A stretch of DNA of 12,722 nucleotides from Ferroplasma sp037442045 (GTDB taxonomy: Archaea > Thermoplasmatota > Thermoplasmata > Thermoplasmatales > Thermoplasmataceae). Position 1 is the stretch's first letter. The number at the start of each line of letters is the position of its first letter. Location: assembly GCF_037442045.1 (NCBI RefSeq), contig NZ_JBBIRC010000039.1, forward strand, positions 1-12,722, written 5' to 3'. The position numbers and the translations under genes are program-made. Below are positions 6,147-12,611 of the stretch, piece by piece. Under the pieces are notes generated by a model. The model had not been told where the DNA came from and ran no database searches. It worked only from the letters and a program-made list of their open reading frames with translations.

Positions 6147-7150
6147 ATGATTTTCGAGCTGCATTGAAAAACGAACCGCATGATCATATACCGGTGTGGT
6201 TTATGCGCCAGGCTGGAAGATACATGGATGAATATAAAGAACTGAGAAAAAAATATAATATTCGGGAAATGTGCATGGACCCCGAAATCACAGAAAAAAT
6301 TACATATGCTCCTGTAAAATTGCTTGGCGTTGATGCTGCAATTATCTTTGCAGACATAATACTGCCCCTGGAGGCAATGGGGTATAAAATTGATTTCAAT
6401 ACCAGTGGACCGAAAATAGAAAACGGCTACAGAAACAATAAAGAATTAAAAGGAATACATGAATTTGATATTAATAAATTAAAATACAGAACTTATGATT
6501 CAATCCAGCTATTCAAAACAAGGCATCCTGAAACACCAATTATAGGATTTTCTGGAGGAATAATAACTGTATTATCCTATATAATTGCAGGAATGTCAGA
6601 TAATAATCTTGTATATACAAAAGAAATCATGCTGAATGATAATTCATTTAAAATAATGAAAAATATGATTAAAAATATGGTACTTGATTATGTCAAAATG
6701 CAGATAAATGCTGGTGTTGATGCAATACAAATTTTCGATTCATGGCTTGGTGCATTATCACCCTATACATTTGAAAAATACGTTAAAGATGATATTATTG
6801 AAATTGTTGAAAGCATAAAAAGCATGGTACCTGTTATATACTTCTCAACAGGCAGTTCTGGAATTATTAATGAATTCAACGATATTAAACCTGATATTTT
6901 AAGTGTTGACTGGCGCATAAAATTAGATGGCGCAAGAAGAATTTTAAACAATGAAACAGGGCTTCAGGGAAATCTTGATCCATATCTTGCCCAGTATAAC
7001 TGTGATTCTGCCATAATGGAGACGCAGAGTATTGTAGAAGAAACAAATGGAATGAATAATTATATATTCAACCTTGGCCATGGTGTATTGCCTGAAACAA
7101 AACCAGAAACCTTGAAAAAAATAGCAGAATTTGTGCACTCGTATGAATGA
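6143..7150 (+). CDS. hemE: Uroporphyrinogen III decarboxylase
   Basis: A 335-residue enzyme that removes four carboxylates from uroporphyrinogen III to give coproporphyrinogen III in the cytoplasm. The N-terminal signature PVWFMRQAGRY (17-27) holds the substrate-binding R22 and R26; the essential aspartate is D71 in FADIILP; NLGHGVLPET near the C-terminus holds H313. GFSGGIITVLSYIIAG replaces the common GFAGAPFTLASYLIEG pattern, a moderate divergence in the active-site wall. The start codon overlaps the asnS stop by four bases. An in-frame upstream ATG at 6074 lies inside asnS and is rejected. Many archaea make haem through sirohaem and do not need HemE; its presence points to the classical porphyrin branch, as inferred for aerobic Thermoplasmatales. 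No other haem gene is in view. Confidence 0.92.
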   Translation: MNDFRAALKNEPHDHIPVWFMRQAGRYMDEYKELRKKYNIREMCMDPEITEKITYAPVKLLGVDAAIIFADIILPLEAMGYKIDFNTSGPKIENGYRNNKELKGIHEFDINKLKYRTYDSIQLFKTRHPETPIIGFSGGIITVLSYIIAGMSDNNLVYTKEIMLNDNSFKIMKNMIKNMVLDYVKMQINAGVDAIQIFDSWLGALSPYTFEKYVKDDIIEIVESIKSMVPVIYFSTGSSGIINEFNDIKPDILSVDWRIKLDGARRILNNETGLQGNLDPYLAQYNCDSAIMETQSIVEETNGMNNYIFNLGHGVLPETKPETLKKIAEFVHSYE

Positions 7151-7174
7151 ATTATATTATGATTTTCACAAAAA

Positions 7175-7555
7175 TTATTCATTATAAAACTTTTTTATTT
7201 TGTCCATAATTTTAATGTCGCCTGAAAGTATGATTCCATTAATTATTTCATGCACTATTCTAAGCTTCTGACTGCTCATCTCATATATTTTCTCAACTGG
7301 GTATAATCTAGGTTCTACATCTATGGGCAGGTCAACAGGCATAAAATCCAGAACGTTCATTTTATCCCTGGTTATTATTATAACATCCGCATCCGAAAAT
7401 GGTGTATAATTTCCATTTGCCAGGGAGCCGATTAAAACAGTCAATATTGATCCTTTATTCGAACATTTTTTCCCATATTCTCTTAATTTTTTTATTATTA
7501 AATCGTAATTAAGACTGAATATTTTGGGAACAGAATCTGAATATTTCCTTTGCAT
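7175..7555 (-). CDS. Minimal nucleotidyltransferase (MNT) of a HEPN/MNT pair
   Basis: A 126-residue polymerase-beta-fold nucleotidyltransferase. The hallmark G43-S44...S54-D55-x-D57 appears as LIGSLANGNYTPFSDADVII, and a third acidic candidate is D79 or E81 in PIDVEPRLY. All catalytic positions seem present. The start at 7555 is chosen over an in-frame ATG at 7597 because AAAGGTG lies about 8 nt upstream and the protein then begins near the first helix. It overlaps the HEPN gene by 47 bp, so the pair is one transcription unit. In characterised HEPN/MNT toxin-antitoxin modules the MNT protein modifies the HEPN partner by nucleotide transfer. That role here is inferred from pairing only. It converges on hemE with a 24-bp gap. 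Confidence 0.82.
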   Translation of the reverse strand: MQRKYSDSVPKIFSLNYDLIIKKLREYGKKCSNKGSILTVLIGSLANGNYTPFSDADVIIITRDKMNVLDFMPVDLPIDVEPRLYPVEKIYEMSSQKLRIVHEIINGIILSGDIKIMDKIKKFYNE

Positions 7556-7898
7556 GATTAATACACCTTTCTGCATCTTCTCTTGAATAGTATTCAAATG
7601 GTGAACCTTCCGTATAATAATCCGGGTATCTTGTACCAGTATAAACTCTGTCCAGCTCTTTTGACTTTTCTATCAGGTCATTTTTGACACCTATATCATT
7701 CAGCTGAAAAAGCATTCTGGAAATAGAATGGCTCCAGATTTCTTTATTCAAAGAGTAATATATGGCCTTTACTGCTTTTTCTGCACTCTGTTGTGCAGCA
7801 AAACATGCCCACTCATATTTACCATTCTTTAATGAATCTTCCGATTGTTCCAGATCCCTTCGAGCCTGATTTAACCAGTCAAGTGGTCTTGATGGCAT
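7509..7898 (-). CDS. HEPN-domain protein of a HEPN/MNT pair
   Basis: A 129-residue, mostly helical HEPN-domain protein (PF05168 type). Recognisable blocks are PLDWLNQARRDLEQSEDSLK (5-24), the conserved helix CFAAQQSAEKAVKAIYYSL (32-50), the HSI segment at H57, TRYPDYY (89-95) and SREDAERCINHAKEI (105-119). The R-x4-6-H ribonuclease motif of toxic HEPN proteins is not evident. The nearest patterns are R111-x3-H115 and R106-x8-H115, so nuclease activity is uncertain. Partners of this subtype are often annotated simply as HEPN with an adjacent nucleotidyltransferase. The ATG at 7898 has no clear Shine-Dalgarno; AATAATAGATAAA about 20 bp upstream may be the TATA box. The promoter region adjoins, and may lie within, the right end of a decayed IS607-type element. 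Confidence 0.8.
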   Translation of the reverse strand: MPSRPLDWLNQARRDLEQSEDSLKNGKYEWACFAAQQSAEKAVKAIYYSLNKEIWSHSISRMLFQLNDIGVKNDLIEKSKELDRVYTGTRYPDYYTEGSPFEYYSREDAERCINHAKEIFRFCSQNIQS

Positions 7899-8040
7899 AA
7901 GATATTATTGTTTATCTATTATTAATGATTTGCATACTAAACTGGCATCCTTTCCATCCTAAAGAATAGGAGGTCCTTGCTTAATCTACCTTTGCTTCCT
8001 TCATTCCAGAAGTCTCAGGTTGTGAAATTTGTTAACCATA

Positions 8041-8217
8041 CTAATAAACTCCTTTAGAAGTTATCATCTCCTTGATGCTTAAACTTCCTGGATGCAACCC
8101 AACACCTCCTATCCCATCCTGGAATGATTTTGGGATTGCTTTTCTTATCACATTGTATGCAGCATTGGCATCTGCATTAATTATCATTTCTTTAGATGTT
8201 CTGAAGAGTCCTCTTGA
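8041..8217 (-). pseudogene. tnpB: C-terminal remnant of TnpB (IS607/IS605 RNA-guided nuclease)
   Basis: The last 58 codons of an OrfB/TnpB protein. They run from SRGLFRTSKEMIINADANAA to a stop at 8041-8043. SRGLF and INADANAAYNVIRKAIP match the end of TnpB, including the aspartate of the third RuvC motif (in NADANAAYN). The GIGGVGLHPGSL tail follows. The frame stays open upstream to 8256 but enters TnpA-derived DNA at the joint, so there is no native start. More than 80% of the normal protein is absent. It is not expected to be functional. Confidence 0.85.
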
Positions 8218-8390
8218 TATCCTCTTGATATCCTCTTTACATCCTTGTTGAGTATCCTATATACATCTTCCTCGTTATAGTTGTACATCTTATTGAGCAT
8301 AACGGTATAACGAATCCTGCCTGCTTTAGCATAGACATGAAGCGTCTTTCTGGATATCTGCAACAGGTTCATGACTTCTACAGCTTTCAT
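8184..8390 (-). pseudogene. tnpA: N-terminal remnant of IS607-type recombinase TnpA
   Basis: The open frame encodes the MerR-like winged-helix domain found at the N-terminus of IS607 serine recombinases. It begins MKAVEVMNLLQISRKTLHVY, then AKAGRIRYTVMLNKMYNYNE and EDVYRILNKDVKR. At that point a full TnpA would enter the catalytic domain (a VIYARVSTxxQ-type motif), but the reading passes through the 11-bp tandem repeat into TnpB-derived DNA and stops at 8184. The serine nucleophile is therefore absent. The ATG at 8390 is the likely original start; an in-frame TTG at 8411 is an alternative. The intact HTH could still bind DNA, for example the dyad just upstream, but expression is not shown. 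Confidence 0.82.
8211..8232. repeat. 11-bp tandem duplication at the deletion joint
   Basis: CTCTTGATATC occurs twice in perfect tandem (8211-8221 and 8222-8232) and a third partial copy, CTCTT, follows at 8233-8237. The repeat lies exactly at the TnpA/TnpB junction. Because 11 is not a multiple of three, the number of copies decides whether the two remnants share a frame. With one copy they would read through as KRISRGLFRTSK; with two, as here, they do not. Confidence 0.9.
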
Positions 8391-8410
8391 TGTTAACAGT
8401 ACACATGTCA

Positions 8411-8433
8411 ATAGTAGATAAGCTTATCACTAT
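8411..8433. promoter_or_regulatory. 23-bp dyad upstream of the tnpA remnant
   Basis: ATAGT, one unpaired A, then the perfect 12-bp palindrome GATAAGCTTATC, then ACTAT. The arms are 11 bp long with a single bulge. It lies 21 bp before the ATG of the tnpA remnant, where the left end of an IS607-type element is expected. It is a candidate binding site for the MerR-like domain or an operator. Confidence 0.4.
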
Positions 8434-8440
8434 GATTGAT

Positions 8441-8737
8441 TATATGGTATCTCCCACTTTTTACGAGTTTTCAAATTTAAATTTTCCACTGAGGGATATA
8501 ATATTTCTTTACAAAAGATATTATAAACCCTGGCATTGAAATGAACCATCATATCACTATCATAAAATTAAGGAGTTTTACTCCTTCCCCCAAATTCATA
8601 ACACAATTATAAAACTTAAAATACTGAAAATATTAAACTATAAAGTGGTTATTTAACATACAAAGTGTTATTCAATATATAAAAGGCAAATATCACACCT
8701 AAATTTGAATATTGTGCTTATATCTACGCTATAAAAT
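8441..8737. other. Intergenic region, no gene seen
   Basis: AT-rich DNA between the IS607 remnant and the DUF167 gene. It contains the 12-bp palindrome AAATTTAAATTT and a hairpin, AAGGAG-TTTTA-CTCCTT (8570-8586). The AAGGAGTTT of that hairpin also occurs on the minus strand at 8054-8046, just before the tnpB stop. This shared 9-mer might mark the true left part of the element or may be chance. No coding frame of note. Confidence 0.4.
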
Positions 8738-8953
8738 TTATTCCTGGTTTATAGTTAAAACCTTGTTCCTGGAATGTACACCGCGCAGAATTTTGATACT
8801 GGATGTACCAATATTGTAATAATTTGCAATCTGGTTTATAATATCTATGTTTGCCTGCCCGTTTTCTCTTTTGGCTTTAGTATAAACTGTAATTATGCCA
8901 TCTGTAACCGAAATTTTATTTCGGCCTTCTTTTACCCTTACTTTAATTTCCAT
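8738..8953 (-). CDS. DUF167 (YggU-like) protein
   Basis: A 71-residue protein of the small alpha/beta DUF167 (UPF0235) family. The pattern is MEIKVRVKEGRNKISVTDG, then ITVYTKAKRENGQANIDIIN (the family's K-x-x-x-x-G-x-A-N block, residues 28-36), then SSIKILRGVHSRNKVLTI (the I-x-x-G-x-x-S-x-x-K motif). The family function is unknown. Length is slightly below the bacterial 90-100 but normal for archaeal members. A TATA-like AAATATTTATAC at 9000-8989 on the minus strand and a GGAG 14 nt before the ATG suggest an independent promoter with a short leader. It is flanked by transposon debris on one side and the divergent ABC exporter on the other. Confidence 0.82.
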   Translation of the reverse strand: MEIKVRVKEGRNKISVTDGIITVYTKAKRENGQANIDIINQIANYYNIGTSSIKILRGVHSRNKVLTINQE

Positions 8954-9134
8954 TAAATTAATACCATCTCCTGAAGTTGAACAACACTGTATAAATATTT
9001 TAATATATTAATGCTACATTATGTATTAAGATACTGAAGTGCAATTTTTCAGTCGCTTTGAATATATATAATGCCCATCATGCATAAATTAAGTTAAATT
9101 GACAAAATTAATACTCTTAATGCGATAACCGAAA

Positions 9135-10061
9135 GTGGAAGCCATAAAAGTAGAAGACCTCGTAAAATATTATAAAGATAAAATAGCAGTCAATAAATTT
9201 TCATTTCATGTAAATTCTGGAGAAATTTATGGTTTGCTCGGAAAAAACGGTGCAGGAAAAAGCACCACAATCAAAATATTAACAACATTAATCGGGTATG
9301 ATTCCGGTAATGTAGATGTCCTTGGATTTGATCCCGCTAAAAATGGTTCTGAAATAAGGAAAAGAATAGGTGTTGTTCAGCAGGAAGAGGCATTTGATTT
9401 TTCAACAGTTGAAAATAATTTTAAAATATATGGCATGCTATGGGAAGTACCGAAAGAGGAAAGAAAAACAAGAATGGAAGAATTAATAGAACTTTTTGAT
9501 TTAAATGAAATAAGAAAAAAGAGAATGTATGATTTAAGTGGCGGCCAGAAAAAAAGGGTTCAGGTTGCAAGAGAATTCATGCATGATATGGAAATATTTT
9601 TTCTGGACGAGCCTACTGTGGGCCTTGATCCTATAATGAAACGGAAGATTCTGGATTATGTTAAAGCAAGAGCAAAAAATGGTTTAACTGTTTTATTTAC
9701 AACTCAAAATCTGGAAGAAGCTGATTATCTGTGTGATAGAATATGCATAATGAATAATGGTGAAAAAATTGTAGAGGGCACTTCATCGGAATTAAAACTT
9801 AAATATGGGGCATTGAGAACATTAAAAATTTACTATACTTCACAGGTTAAACCGGACCGAACAAAAATTACTGCAAATATAGATCCGGAGAAAATAGTTG
9901 AGTTTTACATTTCAGACAATGAAATAAATATTGTTTCAGATTCTGTTGAAGAGATTGTTAATGATGTTCTCCAAAATGTAAAAACCTCACACATTACAAT
10001 GGATAAAATAATGATAGACACACCAACACTTGATGATGTTTTCATGAAGGTGATAAAATGA
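9135..10061 (+). CDS. ABC exporter ATP-binding protein, DrrA type
   Basis: A 308-residue ATPase of the drug/lipid-exporter (DrrA/CcmA-like) group. Walker A is GKNGAGKST (36-44), the Q-loop is around VVQQEE (80-85), the signature LSGGQ is at 134-138 and Walker B is FFLDEP (155-160). The switch position usually held by His is Gln191 (FTTQNLEEAD), which is common in DrrA-type proteins. The C-terminal extension from about 225 ends in TPTLDDVFMKVIK, typical of this subfamily. Translation probably begins at GTG 9135, since no ATG fits before Walker A. AT-rich boxes near 9063-9072 and 9103-9112 are promoter candidates. The stop overlaps the permease start (ATGA). The protein would sit on the cytoplasmic face of the membrane; the exported substrate cannot be told. 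Confidence 0.9.
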   Translation: MEAIKVEDLVKYYKDKIAVNKFSFHVNSGEIYGLLGKNGAGKSTTIKILTTLIGYDSGNVDVLGFDPAKNGSEIRKRIGVVQQEEAFDFSTVENNFKIYGMLWEVPKEERKTRMEELIELFDLNEIRKKRMYDLSGGQKKRVQVAREFMHDMEIFFLDEPTVGLDPIMKRKILDYVKARAKNGLTVLFTTQNLEEADYLCDRICIMNNGEKIVEGTSSELKLKYGALRTLKIYYTSQVKPDRTKITANIDPEKIVEFYISDNEINIVSDSVEEIVNDVLQNVKTSHITMDKIMIDTPTLDDVFMKVIK

Positions 10062-10837
10062 AAAGTCCAGCATTTATGAGATTAACAATAAGGAATATAA
10101 TTGTAAATGTCGATCTTGGAACACTTGTATTTATGCTTGGATTACCAACTCTGTATTTATTTGTAATGGGTTTCATGTTTCAGGGAATTGTCACCTCAGG
10201 GGTCTATATATCACCAGATAGAAGTGTTTCATATACAACCTTTCTTGCTCCAGGAATAATTGCACTGGAATCTTTTACTGCGGGGAATATAGGGGGTGGC
10301 ATGCTGTGGTCAGATAGAAGATGGGGCATGTTCGAAAGGCTCATGGTAGGCCCATTCAGAAGAATTGATTATCTATTAAGCATAATAAGTGTTTCCATAA
10401 TATTTTCCTTATTTGGTTCATTGATAATGATTGTATTTGCCCTAACAATACCGATTAAATTCAATGTTTCAGTGATAAGCATTTTAATGTCGGTTTTTGC
10501 TATAGTAATAGGAACGATGCTCTTCTCATCATTATTTTTAATAATATCCGGAATTTCGAAATCAATGCAGGCATACAATACGATAACAATTGTATTATTT
10601 TTTATGCTTGATTTTGCAAGCACAGCATTTTATCCAATTACAAATAACACACCAGAATGGCTCAGAATATTGTCAGGCGCCAATCCATTAAGTTTTATAG
10701 CCGATATTTTGAGGGATTCTCTGGTTTTGAGCATTACTTATAATACATTATTATATGCCTTAATACTTTTTATAGTAATGATTGCCTTTTTACTTGCATC
10801 AACAAAGGTATACAAAAGCATCAGATCGGGAATATAA
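10058..10837 (+). CDS. ABC-2 type permease
   Basis: A 259-residue integral membrane protein with about six membrane segments: around 20-42, 58-78, 105-130, 135-163, 170-188 and 228-250. The ABC-2 signature region is present, with WSDRRWGMFERLMVGPFRR (84-102, the cytoplasmic coupling segment) and the ANPLSFIADILRDSL motif near 208-222. It overlaps the ATP-binding gene by four bases and forms a DrrB-like partner for it, giving a two-gene exporter. Two half-permeases are expected to dimerise. The substrate is unknown. No regulator gene is adjacent. Confidence 0.88.
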   Translation: MKSPAFMRLTIRNIIVNVDLGTLVFMLGLPTLYLFVMGFMFQGIVTSGVYISPDRSVSYTTFLAPGIIALESFTAGNIGGGMLWSDRRWGMFERLMVGPFRRIDYLLSIISVSIIFSLFGSLIMIVFALTIPIKFNVSVISILMSVFAIVIGTMLFSSLFLIISGISKSMQAYNTITIVLFFMLDFASTAFYPITNNTPEWLRILSGANPLSFIADILRDSLVLSITYNTLLYALILFIVMIAFLLASTKVYKSIRSGI

Positions 10838-10881
10838 AACAGTCCCATTTTATATTTTAATTTTAACAATTTAATTCAGAT

Positions 10882-10896
10882 AAATTTAATATAAAC
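10882..10896 (+). promoter_or_regulatory. TATA box of the Vps4-like gene
   Basis: AAATTTAATATAAAC is centred about 25 bp before the ATG at 10913. This supports that start over the in-frame ATG at 10934 and suggests a leaderless transcript. No Shine-Dalgarno is present. Confidence 0.55.
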
Positions 10897-10912
10897 TTCG
10901 AAGAATTTATTT

Positions 10913-12181
10913 ATGACTGTTGTATTAGAATTCATGACCCTTGTTGACGAAGCATTGCAAATTATCCAGAGTGCCCAGAATGAAGAAAATCAAAGTCATA
11001 TGGATGAAGCGATTTCCCTTTACGAAAAGGCAGCAAGGTTGTTAATGCAATCTGCCAGGCTTGAAAGCCCAGAAATAGCGGGCCACAGGAAGGCCCAGGC
11101 AAGATCTGTATTTGCAATAGCAGACAGACTTAAGTTACATAAGCAGGATATGGAGGAAAAAGCAAGGAAATCAACACCAACTATACTCAGTGATGATATT
11201 ATCGAGAAAAAGGTTGGCAATTTTGAAGTTAAGAATCTGGAAAATAAGAATAATATAAAAAAGGAAGGTGAAATTCCGGAAAATTACGAACCACCATACA
11301 AAGAAAACATGAAAAATACACCGGAAGACCATGTATTTCTTGATGAAATGGGCATTGATAATGTGGATATACCGGATATCTCATTTAATGATGTTGTTGG
11401 CCTTGATTCGGTGAAGGATGAGGTAAAAATTAAGATACTGCTTCCATTAATTAAAAAAGACCTGGCAAAGATATATGATATAAAAGCAGGTGGCGGAATA
11501 CTTATGTACGGCCCACCTGGAAATGGCAAAACGTTTATTGCAAGAGCCATAGCGCATGAGGCAAAGGCATATTTTATAAATATAAATCCCTCAAATTTAT
11601 TAAATCAATGGTTTGGGAACTTCGAAAAGAACATAGAAAAATTATTCAAATATGCTTCTAAACATTCTCCTTCAGTGTTATTTTTTGATGAAATTGATGC
11701 GATTGCACCAAAGCGTGCCAAAACTAATTCCAGTTATATGAAGAGGGCAGTTCCTGCGCTTCTGTCTGAAATGGATGGTATTAATTCTAGAAATCATGCA
11801 TTGCTTATAATAGGTGCCACAAATAATCCATGGGATATTGATGAAGCATTCCTGAGGCCAGGGAGATTTGACGAACGCATTTATATACCGCCCCCCGACG
11901 CTTCCGCCAGAGAACAATTGTTTATAATATATTTAAATAATGCAAAACATGATGACATAAATTATAGATATTTATCATCTATAACTGAAAATTTTTCAGC
12001 TGTAGACATAAGATATGTCTGTGAAAAAGCAAAGGAGAATGTTTTTAAGGAGGTACTAAAAACAGATAATTTAAGAGACATTACAGAGGACGATTTAATA
12101 GAGGCAATAAATGCCAGCAAGCCATCCGTTAGCAATGAACTCCTTGCAAAATATATAAAATTCAGGGATTATGGGAAATAA
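10913..12181 (+). CDS. MIT-domain AAA ATPase, Vps4/CdvC type
   Basis: A 422-residue protein. Residues about 8-78 form an MIT-like three-helix domain (DEAISLYEKAARLLMQSAR, VFAIADRLKLHK), the part of Vps4 that binds ESCRT-III tails. A charged linker runs to about 150. The single AAA domain has Walker A GPPGNGKT (200-207), an aromatic pore loop with W233 (NQWFGNFEKN), Walker B VLFFDE (255-260), sensor N304/N305 and arginine fingers R315/R318 (LRPGRFDERIYIP). The C-terminus KPSVSNELLAKYIKFRDYGK matches the Vps4 C-terminal helix. Known relatives pull ESCRT-III filaments apart in crenarchaeal division. The LRPGRF block is closer to Cdc48-type AAA proteins than to crenarchaeal CdvC, so it may be a distinct branch. 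It is single, with no CdvA or CdvB gene adjacent. Confidence 0.87.
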   Translation: MTVVLEFMTLVDEALQIIQSAQNEENQSHMDEAISLYEKAARLLMQSARLESPEIAGHRKAQARSVFAIADRLKLHKQDMEEKARKSTPTILSDDIIEKKVGNFEVKNLENKNNIKKEGEIPENYEPPYKENMKNTPEDHVFLDEMGIDNVDIPDISFNDVVGLDSVKDEVKIKILLPLIKKDLAKIYDIKAGGGILMYGPPGNGKTFIARAIAHEAKAYFININPSNLLNQWFGNFEKNIEKLFKYASKHSPSVLFFDEIDAIAPKRAKTNSSYMKRAVPALLSEMDGINSRNHALLIIGATNNPWDIDEAFLRPGRFDERIYIPPPDASAREQLFIIYLNNAKHDDINYRYLSSITENFSAVDIRYVCEKAKENVFKEVLKTDNLRDITEDDLIEAINASKPSVSNELLAKYIKFRDYGK

Positions 12182-12611
12182 GAATATTACTTTGCAATGA
12201 CAATGCAATATTAATTTCATTAATTTTTTGAGATTGCTTTTAATAATCTTCAGGAATTTTTGAAAAACAGCATTATTAAATATATTCTGGAAAATAAATA
12301 TACATAGATCGATTGGTGATATAAATTAAATTATAGAATCATAAAGTCTGTGAAGATACTATTTCAGGATATTGCAAAGAGATAATTTTTCGTTGCTTTT
12401 TAATAGTTATATATAATAAAACTTATATTATATAATTAAATCTGAATACTATTATTGATTTCTATAATTATTTAATGAATTTTAACTAATTTTATCCAAA
12501 ATTAACTTTTTATGATTGAAAGTGTCATTATTTTATAAATTATTATATTTATCATAAATATGAAAAATAGTTTTAAATATGAAGATTTAATCATAAATTT
12601 GGTGAGAAAAA
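12182..12611. other. Intergenic region and sor promoter
   Basis: 430 bp, extremely AT-rich. Just after the ATPase gene, TTAAT-TTC-ATTAA (12211-12223) followed by T6 (12224-12229) is a likely terminator. Near the right end, TTTTAAATAT (12571-12580) is a good TATA box about 36 bp before the sor ATG, and GGTGAG (12601-12606) is a possible Shine-Dalgarno. The perfect dyad ATTTAT-C-ATAAAT (12547-12559) and the related ATTTAATCATAAAT (12585-12598) flank the TATA box and may be operators. No coding frame or RNA gene recognised between. Confidence 0.45.

Larger units (their letters stand above)
7940..8440 (-). mobile_element. Internally deleted IS607-type element (tnpA'-'tnpB)
   Basis: The segment keeps the gene order of an IS607-family transposon but has lost its middle. 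The minus strand carries a 23-bp dyad (8411-8433), the MerR-like N-terminus of TnpA, a joint at 8211-8238, and the last 58 codons of TnpB followed by about 100 bp of former 3' end. The recombinase catalytic serine domain and most of TnpB (two of three RuvC acidic residues) are gone, so it cannot move by itself. Outer limits are estimates because IS607 elements have no terminal inverted repeats or target duplications. The 3' flank 7940-8040 has small hairpins (for example CCTA-TTCTT-TAGG on the minus strand, 7970-7958) and may be the relic of a TnpB guide-RNA end. Confidence 0.75.

Noticed and set aside
8774..8956. 60-codon + frame opposite the DUF167 gene
   Set aside because: The minus-strand frame matches a known family along its whole length; the + frame is its shadow.
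9135..10061. Loss of the switch histidine (Gln191) as an inactivating change in the ABC ATPase
   Set aside because: DrrA-type ATPases commonly have TTQ at this position, so it is a subfamily trait rather than a defect.
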